This document shows, piece after piece, positions 11,766-24,700 of a DNA stretch of 64,000 nucleotides. The stretch covers positions 4,503,938 to 4,567,937 of the forward strand of contig NC_060967.1 of NCBI RefSeq assembly GCF_910589235.1, read 5' to 3'. Numbering within the stretch: position 1 is the stretch's first letter; each line of letters begins with the position of its first letter. The stretch is from Vespa crabro. Its lineage: Eukaryota > Arthropoda > Insecta > Hymenoptera > Vespidae. Under the pieces are notes generated by a model, which had not been told where the DNA came from, did not search any database, and saw nothing but the letters and a program-made list of their open reading frames with translations. The position numbers and the translations under genes were made by a program.

Positions 11766-14100
11766 ATTAAGATTAATATTATAGTTCTTTTCGATATTAT
11801 TATCGTTTTTACTATCGTTATTACCGTTGTTATTGTTATAATTGCAATTACCATTATTATCATTTTTAACGTTATTATTATTATTATCGTTATTATTATC
11901 GTTTTTATTATCGTTATTAACATTATTAGTATTTTCATCGTTTTATCGTTATTATCGTTATGTTTAATATTATCACTATTATTATCGTAATTAATGTTAT
12001 AAACATTATTTTCGTTATTAACGTTATTATCGTTATTATGATTATTATCTATATTATTATCGTTAATATCGATATAATCGTTATTATTATTATTATTTTA
12101 TCGTTATTTACGTAATAATAGTAATTATCGTTATTATTGTTATTATCGTTATTATTGTTATTATTGCAATTATCGCTAGTATCGTTATTAACATTACAAT
12201 TATTATTATCGTTATTATTATCGTTATTAACGTTATTATTGTTTTCATTAATATTATCGTTATTTTCGCTATCTTTACTTTAATCGTTAACACTATCGTA
12301 TTTAACGTTATTACTGTTTTTATCATTATTATTATCGTTAATAACGTTACATTCGATGTTTCTGTTATTAAAGTTATTATTAACTTTATTATCTTGCGGA
12401 TCGTTATTATTTTATTCAATAGCGTTACTATCGTTATTATCGTTATTAACTTTTTTATCGTTATTTTTTTATTATAGGTATTTCCGATTTTATTATTATT
12501 TTTATTATTATAAATATTATGGTTATTATCGTTACTATCATTGTTATAGTCATTAACGTTATTGTCATTTTTATCGTTCCTGTCGGTTATTAATATTATT
12601 ATATTTTAATTTGGTCGGTTTATTAATATTATAATATTATATTAATATTATTAATATATATATAATTATCGTAGTGATCCTAATTATCGTAGTTATTGTA
12701 TGATCATTATTATTATTATTATCCTTATTATTATTCGTTGTTATCGTTATTATTATTATTATTGTAATTATTTTTATTGTACTCCTTATTAACGTTGTCA
12801 TCGTTACTATCGTTATTATTGCAATTTTCTTCATAATCGTTATTTTTATTATTACCGTTATTATTTTTGTTATTATCCTTATAATCGTTATTATCGTTAT
12901 TATTATCGTTATTATCGTTATAACCATAATTATGTTTATTATTATCTTTATAATCGTTATTATCGTTTTTATTATCGTTGTTATCGTTACTATCGTTGAT
13001 ATTATTATTATCGTTATTATCACTATTGCTATTCTTATCGGTATTACCTTTATTATCGTTATTATATATAATGTTGTTATTAATACCGTTCTTATCGTCA
13101 TTAACGAAAATAGCATTTCTTTCGCTCGTATCTTTATTAATGTTATTATCGCTATTAGCGATATTATCATTATTATCGTTATTTTCTTTATTATCGTTAT
13201 TTATATTGTTTTCGTTATTATCGTTATTATCGGTTGAATCATTATTTCGGATCTTATTATTATTATCTTTATAAATCAATATTATCATTATAATCGTTAT
13301 TATCGTTGAAATCGTCATTAATGTTATTATCATTATTTCGTCTTTGACATCATTTCCGTAATTATTATTATTATCGTTATTATTAACCTTATTATAGTAA
13401 TTACTTTCATTAGCGTCATTTCAGTCATTATAATTACTAACGTTGTTTTCGTTATTATAGTTAATATCGTTTTAACCGTCATTATATTTGTTATTATCGT
13501 TATCGTTATATTTTTATTACCGTATTTATTTTTATCTCTATTATACTTATTAATATCATTATTATATTATTGTTACCGCTTCTATCATTTTATCGTCATT
13601 ATCGTTATTATTAGCGTTATTATCATTATTATTGTTATTAATATCGTTATTATCGTTTTTATCGTAATTCTCTATATTATCATAATTTTCTTTATTATAG
13701 TTTATTTATTATTATCCTTATAATCATTATTATCCTTATTATTATATTTAATATCGTTTTAATTGTTAATATCGTTATTAATTTCGATATTATCGTTAGA
13801 ATTGTTAATATTATCGTTAATCACACAATCGTAGTTATTATAATGATTATCGTAATCTTTATTTTTATAGTTATTACCGTTATGGTCGGTAATAATAACG
13901 TATTATCGTTATTTTCTTTTTTAAAATTAAATTAATTAATATCTTTAATATCGTTATTGTTGTCAATGTGATATCAATATGTTTATTTTGTTGAATGTAA
14001 TATTGTTATATTCTGTTCAATGTTATATTGATAATAATGAGATTATCATTATTATTATTATTATTATCGTTGTTATAGTTATTAACTTTAATATAAATTA
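8731..14100. repeat. 9-bp simple-repeat array 2, second part
   Basis: A long degenerate GTTATTATC array, TTATCG sense on the + strand. It is briefly interrupted by TA-rich sequence near 12590-12670 and becomes irregular from about 13900, where AT-rich, weakly repeated sequence leads into the 340-bp satellite. There is no gene. Confidence 0.9.
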
Positions 14101-16470
14101 CATTTTTCGCCAATTATCATTTTGAAAAGTGTATTTACAAATATTAAAAACGATATATTCTAGTTATATTATTTATATTGCTTCCATAGAATATAAAATC
14201 AATGAAATTGCACGAGATTTCAACTTTTGGTAATGAGTCAATACGCGTATATAAGCGAAAAGTCGTATATACGATATGAAGAAAAGTTCTCAACATTGAT
14301 TCCAATATAAAATAGATGTTTGATCTTATGAAATGCAATGTTCTGAAACGCATGGTAACATTTTCCAAACTGTTGCACAAGTATTATTAAAGATTTCACG
14401 ATTTCATCTTCACATATACCGAAATTCGCGTATGTCGATTATGTTTATGGAAAATTATCATATGAAAACGAGTATCTGAACATAGTAAAAACGTTATATT
14501 CATGTTATATTCTTTATTCTGCGCCGATTGAATCTAAAATCAATGAAATTGAACGAGAATTCAAGTTTTCGTTTTTCGACGATACGAGTGTATGAGCGAA
14601 AATCATATATACGACATGAAACAAAGTTTAAAACCTTGATTTCAATATAAAATAGAATATTGATCTTATGAACTGCAATGTTCTGAATGGGTTGGTAACA
14701 TACATTGAACTGTGGCACAAGTATTATTAAAGATTTCACGATTTTAACTTCGCATAAACCGAAATTCGCGTAGGTCGATTACGTTTTTCTAAAATTATCT
14801 TATGAAAACGCGTATTTAGGCATAGTAAAAACGTATTAATCTTTTTATATTCTTTATTTTGCTCTATATAAAATAAAATCAATGAAATTTTACGCGATTT
14901 CAACTTTTCATTTATCGACGTTACGCGTATATGAGCGAAAAATCGTATATACGACATGAAACAAAGTTAAAAACCTTGATTCCAATATAAAATAGATGAT
15001 TGATCTTATGAAATGCAATGTTCTGAATAGACTGGCAAGATTTTTCAATCTTTGGCCCAAGTAATATTAAAGATTTCACGATTCCCACTTCGCATATACC
15101 GAAATTCGCGTATGTCGATAACGTTTTTCCACATTTATCATATGAAAACGCGTATTTGAACATAGTAAAAACGTATTAATCTTGTTGTATCCTTTATTCT
15201 GCATCGATAGAATATAAAATCAATGAAGTTGTACGAGATTTCAACTTTTCGATTTTCGACGATACGCGTATATGTGCAAAAATTCGTATATTCGATATGA
15301 AATAATGTTAAAATCTTCGGGTCAATTAAAAATTGATATTTGATCTATTGAAATGCAAAGTTCTGATTATATTGGTAACATTTTTTGAATTGTGGTACAG
15401 TTATTTTCAAAGATTTCAAAACTTTATCTTCACATATATTAAAATTCGGATGTGGCGATTACATTTCTCGACAATTTTCAAGATAAGACGCATATTTACG
15501 CATAGTAGAAATGTTATATTCTTGTTTTATTCTGTATTCTGCGTCGTTATAATGTAAAATTAATGAAATTGAAAGAGATTTCACCATCAGTTTTTCGACG
15601 ATACACGAATATGTGCAAAAAATCGTATATACGATATGAAACAATGTTATGAAGTACGATTCCATTAAAAAATTGATATTTGTTCTTTTGAAATGCAATG
15701 TTCTGAATCGATTGGTAACATTTCTGAAACTGCGTTACAAGTATTTTCAAAGATTTCACGTTGTCATCTTCTCGATATAGAGAAATTTGTAAGTACTGAA
15801 TATTTTTTCGGCAATTATCACTGTAAAAAGCGAGTTTACACATACTATAAACGTTATATTCTTCTTATATCCATTCTTCTGCGTCGATCGAATATAAAAA
15901 CAACGAAATTGAATGTTATTTTAACTATTCGTATTTCGACGATACGCGTATATGTGAGAAAAATCGTATATACGATTTGAAGCAATGCAAAAATCTTCGA
16001 TTCCAATAGAAAATAGATGTTTGACCGAATTAAATGCAATGTTCTCAATAGATTGGTAAGATTTTTAAAACTGTTTGACATGTATTTTCAAAGATTTCAC
16101 GATTTAATCTTCTCATATAGCATGTTTCGCATGTGTCGATTATGTTTCTCGACAATTTTCTTGTTAAAACGCGTATTTACACATAGTAGAGACGTTATAT
16201 TCTTGTTATATTCTTTTTTCTGCATCGATGGAATATAAAATCAATGAAATCGATTGAGATTTCAACTTATCGTATTTCTACGATACGCGTATATGAGCGA
16301 CAAGTCATATAAACGATATTAGGCAATCTCAAAAACTTCGATTCCAATATAAAATATATGTTTGATTTTTTGAAATAAAATTTTCTGAATCGATTGGTAA
16401 CATTTTCCAAATTTTGGTGCAAGTATTTTCAAAGATTTCACGATTTTATCTTCTCATATAGCTAAATGCA
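14101..16470. repeat. 340-bp satellite, seven monomers
   Basis: A landmark, CAACTTTTC following GAGATTT, recurs at 14221, 14562, 14901, 15242, 15582, 15922 and 16263. The spacings are 341, 339, 341, 340, 340 and 341 bp. Other shared landmarks are CGATACGCGTATATG, ATGCAATGTTCTGAAT and AAAGATTTCACGATTT. Monomers are clearly diverged but nearly free of net indels. The array begins after the 9-bp array fades and ends where the 68-bp satellite begins. Confidence 0.92.
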
Positions 16471-19400
16471 TCACCAGCCAATGAAATTGTCCTACTTGGA
16501 CATATTCCAACTTGTCGAAAGGACTTTATACAGACATATCCCCTATTCATGGGACTGTCGGACCAAGAAATATTACGACTGATCGAAGGAAATTTGTGCG
16601 AGAACCTCTTGAAGCAACACTAAATTCGGACTTGGAAATATTTTTACTAATCGAGATAAAGTTATTCGATTTTTTCGATCCAATGCTACTGTGGGGTTTG
16701 CGTTTATACCGACTAGTTAAAGAAAAGTTGTGCAAGTGCCTCTCGATCAAAAGGGACTTTTCGGCTCGGAATTTGCGACTTGCCGAGGGAAAGATGTGCG
16801 ATTTGCTAGTGTTCCAATGCTACCATCGAACTTGGAAATATTCAGACTTGTAGAGGGAAAGTTATGTGAGTACCTCTTAAAACAATGCTGATGTCGGACG
16901 TAGGGATATTCTGACAATTCCAGTAAAAGTTATATAAATGCACTCATATCAATGAAACTTTTGAACATGAAAATACTTTGAATCATCTATTGAGAGTTAT
17001 ACGAGTTTCTTAAATACCAATGCGACCGTTATGAACAGAAATATTCCGACTAGTCGAGTAAAGGTTATACGAGTTCCTCTTGAACCAATGCAACTGACGA
17101 AACTAGTAATATTCCGACTAGTCGATCGTAAACTATGTAATTTACTCTCGAACCACTGCGACCTTCGTAACTGAAAATATTCTGACCAGTAGAGGAAAAG
17201 TTATGCAAAATCCTCTTGAACTAATGCGTCTGTCAGACTTGGAGATAACCCGACAGGTCGGGGAAAGTTATGCGGGGGACAATTGAACAATTGCGACTGT
17301 CGTGGTTGGAATTAATCCGACTTCTCGGGGAAAGTTATGCGAGTGACTATACCAACATTGCGAAAGTCGGACTTGGATATATTCAGTCTAGTCCAGAATG
17401 TTGTTCGACTGTCTCTCGAACAAGTGCGACTGTAGTACTTAGAATCATTACGACCAGTAGAGGGAACGTTATGCGGGTACCTCCCAAACATTTGCGACAA
17501 TTAGATCTAGAAGAATTTCGACTTGTCGATCGAAACTTTTGCGTGCGCCGCACGCTACAATGCTACTATTGCACTAGGAAATATTCCGACTATTCGAATG
17601 AAAGACATGCGATTGAATTTTGAACTAATACATCTCTCGGATATAGAAATATTCGGATTATACGATGGAATGTTATGTGAGTGCATATCAATCCAATGTG
17701 ACTATCGATGATAGAAATATTTCGACAACTGAAGGGAAAGTTACGTGAGAGTCTCTCGAATCATGCGATTGTCGCACTTGGTAATATTCCCACTAAACGA
17801 GGGAAAGTTATACGAGAGTTACTCGAACATATGCAGCTGTCAGTCTTGTAAACAATACGACTAATCGAGCGAAAGTTAGGCGATTGTCTTTCGAAGCAAT
17901 GCGAATTACGTACTTGGAAATATTCCATCTAATGCGAATCTCGCATCTACAAATATTCCGACTAGTGGAGGAAAGGAAGTGTGAGTACCTCTCCAATCAA
18001 TGCGACTATAGGACTTAGCATTATTCAAACTAGTCGATAAAAGATATAGGGTAATCTCACGAACAAATGCGACAGTCGGAATTGGAAATTTTCCGACTGG
18101 TCGAGGGATAGTTATGCGAGTGCCTCTCGAACCGTTGCGACTGTCGGGACAAGTTATATTCCTCATTGTCTAAAGAAAATTATGCGATTGACTTGCGAAT
18201 CAACGTTACTATGTAATATTCTCACTATTCAACGGAAAGTTATACAAGTGGATATCCTAACATCGCGTCGGATTTATGAATATTCCGTCTATTCGCGGTA
18301 ATTTTACGCTAGTGCCTGTCGAACAAATGCTACTATCGCACTTGGAAATATTCCGACTAGTCGAGGAATAGTTATGCGGGTTACTTATCAGCCCACTGGG
18401 ACTGTCGAACTAGCCAATAGTTCGACTAGTCGAGGAAATGTAATGAGAATGCCTCTCGAACTAATGCGTCAATCGGACTGCCACACGAAAGAAAGCGTCT
18501 AACGGTCTTGGTAGAACATCGAAGAGTCGAAGGCAACTTATGCGAGCGATCTATGAACCAATTCGACTATTGGTCTTGGAAATTTACCGACATAACGAAA
18601 GAAAACTATGCGATTGCCTCACAAAACAAAGCGGCTGGAGAATGGAAATATTCCGACTAGTCGAGGGATAATTATGGGAGTAATTTGTGAACCAAAACGA
18701 AGGGAGGACTTGAAAATATCTCGACTAGTCGAGGGAAAGTTGTGCGATTACCTCTGGAACCTCTGGAACAATGATGATATCGGACTTGGAAATACTCTTA
18801 CTAGGCAGTTGATAGTTATGCGAGTGCCTTTCGAACTAATACTGCTGCCGGTTTAGGAAATATCAGTCGAGGGAACGTTATTCGAATAACTGTAAACAAC
18901 GCGTTTGATGGTTTTGCAAATATTCCGAGGAGTCGAGGATAAGTTATGAGCGAGCATTTCGATCCAATGTGGCAGTCAGATTTGAAAGTAAAGTGGATTG
19001 GACTAGTAGTGGAGGGAATGTTATGCGAGTGACACTGGAAAGCAAAATGGCTATCGGACTAGGAAATATTTGGAGAATTCGACGGAAATTTATGCGAGTC
19101 TCGTGTAAACCAATGCGACTGCCGGATTTGAAAATATTCAGACTATTCGAAGGAAAGCTATGCGGATTCCTCTGGAACCAATTCGACATTTGAACTTGGA
19201 AAAATTCCGACTAGTCGAGTGAAAGGTTTACGTGTGCTACACTAACTAATGCGACTGTCGCACTTGAAAATATTCTGACTAGTGAAGGGATGGTTATACG
19301 AATGCCTCTCGATTCAATGCGACTGTCGGATCTAGCACGATAAATACTAATCGAGGGCAAGATATGAGACTGCCGTTCGAAACATTCGACTATCAAAATT

Positions 19401-20119
19401 AGAAATTTTCCGACTGGTCGAAAGAATATTATATAAAAGTGCCACTTAAAACAATGCAACTGTCAGTCTTGGAAATATTCCGACTAGTCGTGGGAAAGTT
19501 TAGCGAGTACTTCTCCAACTTATGCGACTTTCATAATTATAAATAATTCGGCCGTTCGATGGAAAGTTATGCAAGTTCCTTTGGAACTAAAGTGGCTGTG
19601 GTACCTGGAAATAATACGACTAGTCAAGAGAAATATATGAGAGATCCTAACGCACCATTGATAATGTCGATCTTAGATATAATCCGAATAGTCGGGAGAA
19701 AGATACACGAGTGCTACTCGAACGAATACAACTGTCGGAATTTGAAATATTCCGACTAGTCGACAGAAAGTTTTGCTGGTACCACTGGAACCTATGCGGT
19801 TTTCGTAATTGGAAATAATCCGTCTAGCCGGGAGAATGTTTTGCAAGTACCTCTCGAATTTATGCGACATTCGGAATTGGAAATATCCCTACTATTCGAT
19901 TGAAAGTTATGCGAGTATCTTTAGAACCAAATCGACTGACGTACATTAGATATTACGACTTGTCAAGATAAAATTTTGAGAGTGTCAATCGCACCACTGC
20001 GATTGTCGGTTTTGAAATATTCTAACTATACGAGAGGATGCTATACGAGTGCATGCGGAACCAATGTGACTGTCGATCCTAGAAATATTCCACCTGGGCG
20101 AGAAAATGTCAAGAGATAC
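16471..20119 (+). repeat. 68-bp satellite, array 1 left part
   Basis: The tandem unit is 68 bp; its recognisable pieces are GTCGGACTTGGAAATATTCC, GACTAGTCGAGGGAAAG, TTATGCGAGTGCCTCTCGAA and CCAATGCGACT, in that order. The 68-bp spacing was checked at 23141, 23209 and 23277 in the right-hand part of the same array. About 54 units lie here, moderately diverged. Each unit holds two dyads, GGAANNNTTCC and CGACTAGTCG. It is interrupted at 20120 by a solo-LTR-like element. Confidence 0.93.
20116..20119. repeat. Target site duplication ATAC, left copy
   Basis: ATAC immediately precedes the LTR-like element and is repeated at 21779-21782. In the 68-bp unit this position reads GTACC or similar, so removing the element plus one ATAC restores the satellite phase. 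Confidence 0.75.
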
Positions 20120-20231
20120 TTTTACGTCTCACAAGCTATGTACTTTAATAGAGCTAATTCCAAAGTAAGTAAGCTATTCCGAACCTTGCTGGTGATTTGT
20201 GCCCTTTTCGGCCCTTACTTGCCTGGGCAGT

Positions 20232-20555
20232 TCAATTGGCTCGGGATTGGAACCGAACAGTGTCGAATCGATATTTCAAATGCTCACATACCACTTGGGA
20301 AGACAATCCAAGCTGATAGTGGAGCCTTATTTCCAGATATTTGGGAGTCCTAGGATACAAAATCGGAAGGTCCAGTAGGGGCACCCTCCTTCTAGAGAGC
20401 TGCAGGGGATTCAGGTCGAATGAGGGAAAATTTCCTTTCTCTTCTTCAATTAATTCCACATCCAATGTATCGTTATGATTTTCGTTTTCGTGGTAATGTT
20501 CCTTTAACAGACGACGTAGTTGATATTTTTTGCCACAGCGACGTACCTTCGGCAT
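20232..20555 (-). other. Open frame conserved in both LTR copies (copy 1)
   Basis: A 107-codon frame starts with MPKVRRCGKKYQLRRLLKE and includes VELIEEEKGNFPS and LDLPIL. Its counterpart at 57358-57696 is open in the same frame and starts MTKVRRGGRKYQLRC. I do not recognise a family. It may be a real short ORF on the element's other strand, or it may have stayed open by chance because the copies are young. The compared part shows no indels. Confidence 0.3.
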
Positions 20556-21030
20556 TAGGAGGACAAGTCTTTGGAAGAGGTGTTTGATTGGAAGTAGGAG
20601 AGAAAGAGAAAAATGTCGTCCGTGCGGAGCGTCCTAACCGAAACGACAATTTTATAGCAAGATACTCGTGCGGTTCGTCCTCACCGAGCAATAAGGATGG
20701 ATGAATGTATGGATATAAAGAAATCACGCACTGGTTAAAAATAACAATTTTAATGATGTATTAAATGTTTCACTAAAGTACACAGAATAATTACACATTT
20801 GGATAATATACCGCACGCGAACGCGGTTATTTTATAGTTAAAAAATTTAATTTTAATTTCAATTGAAGGGTTCTAATTTATTTAGTTGACAAAGATAAAC
20901 TATGGTGTAAAATTCTAAGTTGGATAATGACTGCTTAAGGCTCAAGTCTAGGAGCTTGCGACTTATTGACTAAGGCTGCGAGCGATGACTGACTGACGAC
21001 GCTCTTTGTTTCTCCTTGGGCAAGTCCGGT

Positions 21031-21038
21031 TGACGTCA
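21031..21038. promoter_or_regulatory. Palindromic CRE-like site TGACGTCA in LTR copy 1
   Basis: TGACGTCA is the full consensus site for CREB/ATF-type bZIP proteins. It is conserved at 58178-58185 in the other copy, in the same context (GGTTGACGTCAC). A GC-rich block follows. It could be part of the LTR promoter; function is inferred. Confidence 0.45.
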
Positions 21039-21048
21039 CTGCGCATGT

Positions 21049-21130
21049 GTGCCGCTCGCGCCTGCCGCCTAATTGCGGTAGTGGTGGGGTGCGCCGCTCG
21101 AGCTTGCCGCCGAAGTACGGTAGTGGTAGT
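21049..21130. repeat. Duplicated 42-bp GC-rich unit in LTR copy 1
   Basis: GCCGCTCG recurs at 21051 and 21093, with GCCGCC and CGGTAGTGGT repeated after each. The other LTR copy has only one unit (around 58199-58240). This is therefore a length difference between the two copies. Confidence 0.75.
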
Positions 21131-21778
21131 GCAGAACAATGCGAGCTTTCCTTTATTACCTCATCCAAGTATTGCGTTCTCTCGGTGCTTATCACCGGAA
21201 TTCTCGGAACTCTTAGCCCCTGCAATGTTGTTATTAGCAGGTGTGGTTCCGAAAATGATGTCGATATCGTTGCTCTAAATACTTGGAACGCAGGTTGTTA
21301 AAATCCATATCACCGGATGTCATCTCGCCATAATCGATATGTATATCTTGCAATTATTTATTACATTTATTTAAAGAAATTTCTCGCAGTAATTTTCCAA
21401 GGTTGTTGAACATTAATTCATTAGGGTAATTGTGAATTATATTATAGTGTTGTATGTATATGTGTGTATTTTGTTAACATAGGTCCCAATTTGTTCGCTA
21501 ATTATTATTATTATTCTTTTATGTGTTTTATGTATTATTAATAAGAAGGTGCTGGTAGTAACAGGAGTTTATAAGGTATCTTAGCTAATATTGCTAGTAG
21601 TAAAATTATCCAAATTTTGAATATTTAGTCTACAAATGAGCGATATGAATTTTGAAGGTTGATCCCCTTTACTTAAGATAGCTAATGTATTAATCTTTCA
21701 TTTATACTATAGTTCACATATATTATTCCTCTTTTTTTTATTATTATTTACATACGTCGCTTCTCGCGGGATGTAACA

Positions 21779-24700
21779 ATACCCACTAGATTCAGTGCAA
21801 CTCACGGACTTGGAAATATTCCGACCTGAGTGAAAGATATTCAAATATTTATCCAATTCGGTTGTCATACTTGGAAATATCACATAAAGTTGAGGAGTGA
21901 TAAGCGAGTGCCTCCCGAAAGAATTCGGCTTTCGGACTTGGAAATATTCCAACTAGTTGATAGAGAGTTTATACGAGTGACATTCTAACCACCGCGACTG
22001 CCCATCATGTAAATATCCCGCCTAGTCCAGGGAAATATATAAGTGTGCTTCTCAAAAAGTATGGCTCTAAGTCATGTAAATGATGCAACTAGTCGGGGTA
22101 AAGTTAAACGAATGCCTCTTGATCCAATCCTGCTGTCATACTTGAAAATTACCCAACTATTGGTGGGAATGATACGCTACTACCTCTTGTAACAATGCGG
22201 CTGTCGGGCTTGGTACCATTCCGACTAGTCTATGGAACATTATGAGAATGCCACGCGCCCAACTACGACTGTGGGACTTGGATATAACCCTCTTAATCGA
22301 TAGATAGTTATGCGAGTGCCTCTCGAAACAATGTGCCTGTCACAATTGGAAGTATTTTATCTGTTCGATAGAAAGTTACGTGACTGGATAACGGAACACT
22401 TCGGTTGTTGGAACAAGAAATATTCTGCCTGGTCAAAGAAAACTCATGAGAGTACCACTCAGACTAAAGCCAATTAAACTAAAGCCACTCAGACTAATTG
22501 GACTTGGAAAGATACCTACAATTCGGGGGAGAGTTAGGCGAATTATATGTAAACCAATGCGCCTGTAGGACATGGAAAAAATCCGACGAGTCGACGGAAA
22601 CTTATGTGATTGCCTCTCCAAACAATGCGACTGACGGAAATGGAAATATTCCGATAATTCGTGGGAGAATTATGCGAGTGATTTTGATTCAATGTGACTG
22701 TCGAACATGGAAATATTCCAATTTCTCTAGGGATAGTTATGCCGTGCCTATCAAACCAATTTGGAAATATCCCGAAATTGGAAATATCCCGACCAGTATG
22801 GTGAGAACTATGCGAGAGACTTGGAATCAATGGGGCTGTCGGGTTTGAAACAAAGTCCTGGTCTATGGAAAGTTATGCGACTGCCCCATATATATAACCG
22901 ACTGTCGGACTTGCAAAAATCCTGATTACAAGAGAGAAAGTTATGAAAGTGACTTTTGATCCAATCCGAATGACGAGCTTGGAAATTTTTCTACTGGACG
23001 AGGGAAAGTTTTGCGGGTTACCTTTGATCCCATCCGAATGACGAGCTTGGATATATTACTACTATTCGAGGGAAAGTTAGGCTAGTTCTTCTCGGACCAA
23101 TGCGACTTCCTGGCTTGAAAGAATTCCGATTAGACGAGAGAAAGCTATGCGAGTACCTCTGAAATCAATGCGAATGCCGGACTTGGAAATATTGCAACTA
23201 GTCGGGGGAATGTTATGTGTGCGCCTCACAAATCAGTACTGATACAAGACTTGCAAATATTCTAAATAGACGAGGGAATGTTATGCAAGAGCCACTAGAT
23301 CCAATGCATCTGTCGGTCTTGTAAATTTTCCGACTAGTGGAGGGAAAGTTATGCGAGTCACTATATAACTAAAGCGACTGTCGGAATTGAAATACTCCGA
23401 GTGTCGAGGAAAAGTTGAGTGAGTGCCTGTCGGTCCAATTCGAGTGTCGAACTTGGAAAGTCGAAAAACTTCAGCTTGACGAGGGAGTAATGTGAGTGAA
23501 ATATGAACCAATGCGACCGTCGGGCATGAAAATGTTCCGTATAGACGAGGTTATGTTATGCGACTTCCACTCTAAACAAAGCGACTGTCGGACATGGTAA
23601 TATTCGGAACAGACGAGAGAAAGTTATGCGGGTGTCTACCGAAACAATGCGGCTGTCAGACTTCGAAATATTCCGAATAGTCAAGGCATAGTAATGCGTG
23701 TGCCTAACGAACCAATTCGGCCGTCGTTCATAACAATATTGCTAGTTGTTGGAAAATTATGCGAGTAACTATCGAACCGGTACGGCATTCTAACTTGGAA
23801 ATTTCCAGCGTTTTTGAACGAGGTTATGCATATAACTTGTGAATCAATGCGACAGTCTGACTTGGAAATAACTGTTCAGAGGAATGTTATGCGAGTAACT
23901 TTGGATCCTATGCAACTATCGGATTTGGAAATATTCCTACAAGTCGACGGAACGTTTTGCGAGAGACTCTTGAACTAATGCGTCTGACGAACTTGGAAAT
24001 TCTCCGACTAGTCGAGTGAAAAATATGCAGGTGACTCCCGACCAATTGTGACAGTCTTAATTGGAAATAATCCGATTATTCAGGAGAAAGAAATGCGATT
24101 TCCTCTGAAACCAATGTGGATGTTGTACTTGGAAATATTCCAACTAGTCGGGAGAATTTTGTGGAATTGCCACTCGAGCCAATACTGCTGGAGGACTTGG
24201 ATATATTCCGACTTGTTAGGGAAAGTTATGCTAGTGACTCTGGTATCAATGAGGTTGTCGGACTTCGAAATATTAGGACTAGTCAAGGAAATGTTATGCG
24301 AATGATTTGTGTTACAATGCGATTGACAGACTTGGAAATATTCGGATTGGTTGAAGGAAATTTATGGGAGTGCCACTCAAACCAATGTGGCTATCACATT
24401 TGGAAATTGTCTGAATAGTCGAGAGATAGTTATGCGAGTCCATTTCGGACCAATGTGGCTGGAGAAATAAAAAATATCCGAATTGTCGAGTGTATGTTAT
24501 GCGAAAGCCTCTCGAACAAATGCAGCTGTCGGACATTGAAATATTCCTACTAGTCGGGGTAAAGATATACGAGTTTCTCTCGAATCAATGCGGCATTCGG
24601 GCTTGGAAATATTACGATTAGATAAGGGAGAGTTATGCGAATGGGTCTCGACCCCATGCGGCTGCCAGATATCGAGATATAACGACTAGTGGAGGGAATG

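Larger units (their letters stand above)
20120..21778. mobile_element. Solo-LTR-like element, copy 1
   Basis: This 1659-bp block interrupts the 68-bp satellite and is closely related over its whole length to 57263-58894, where it interrupts a 9-bp array. Common edges in two unrelated contexts define the element. By comparison of the copies its ends are TGTTA...TAACA (here the left end has decayed to TTTTA). It is flanked by a 4-bp duplication, ATAC. Inverted TG...CA ends, a 4-bp target duplication and no internal coding region fit a solo LTR of a Gypsy-type or similar retrotransposon. It contains a palindromic TGACGTCA (21031-21038), a TATAAA-like site near 20710 and a duplicated 42-bp GC-rich unit. 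Transcriptional direction is not settled. Confidence 0.7.

Noticed and set aside
2077..14100. The 9-bp arrays as telomeric DNA
   Set aside because: TRAS/SART-like elements next to a short repeat suggested this, but the unit has only one G, is highly degenerate and is not close to TTAGG or known insect variants. Internal satellites and an inverted block also argue for an internal heterochromatic site.
14101..16470. Regular direct repeats at 14.1-16.5 kb as a CRISPR array
   Set aside because: The whole 340-bp unit is repeated, with no short constant repeat separated by unique spacers. The context is eukaryotic.
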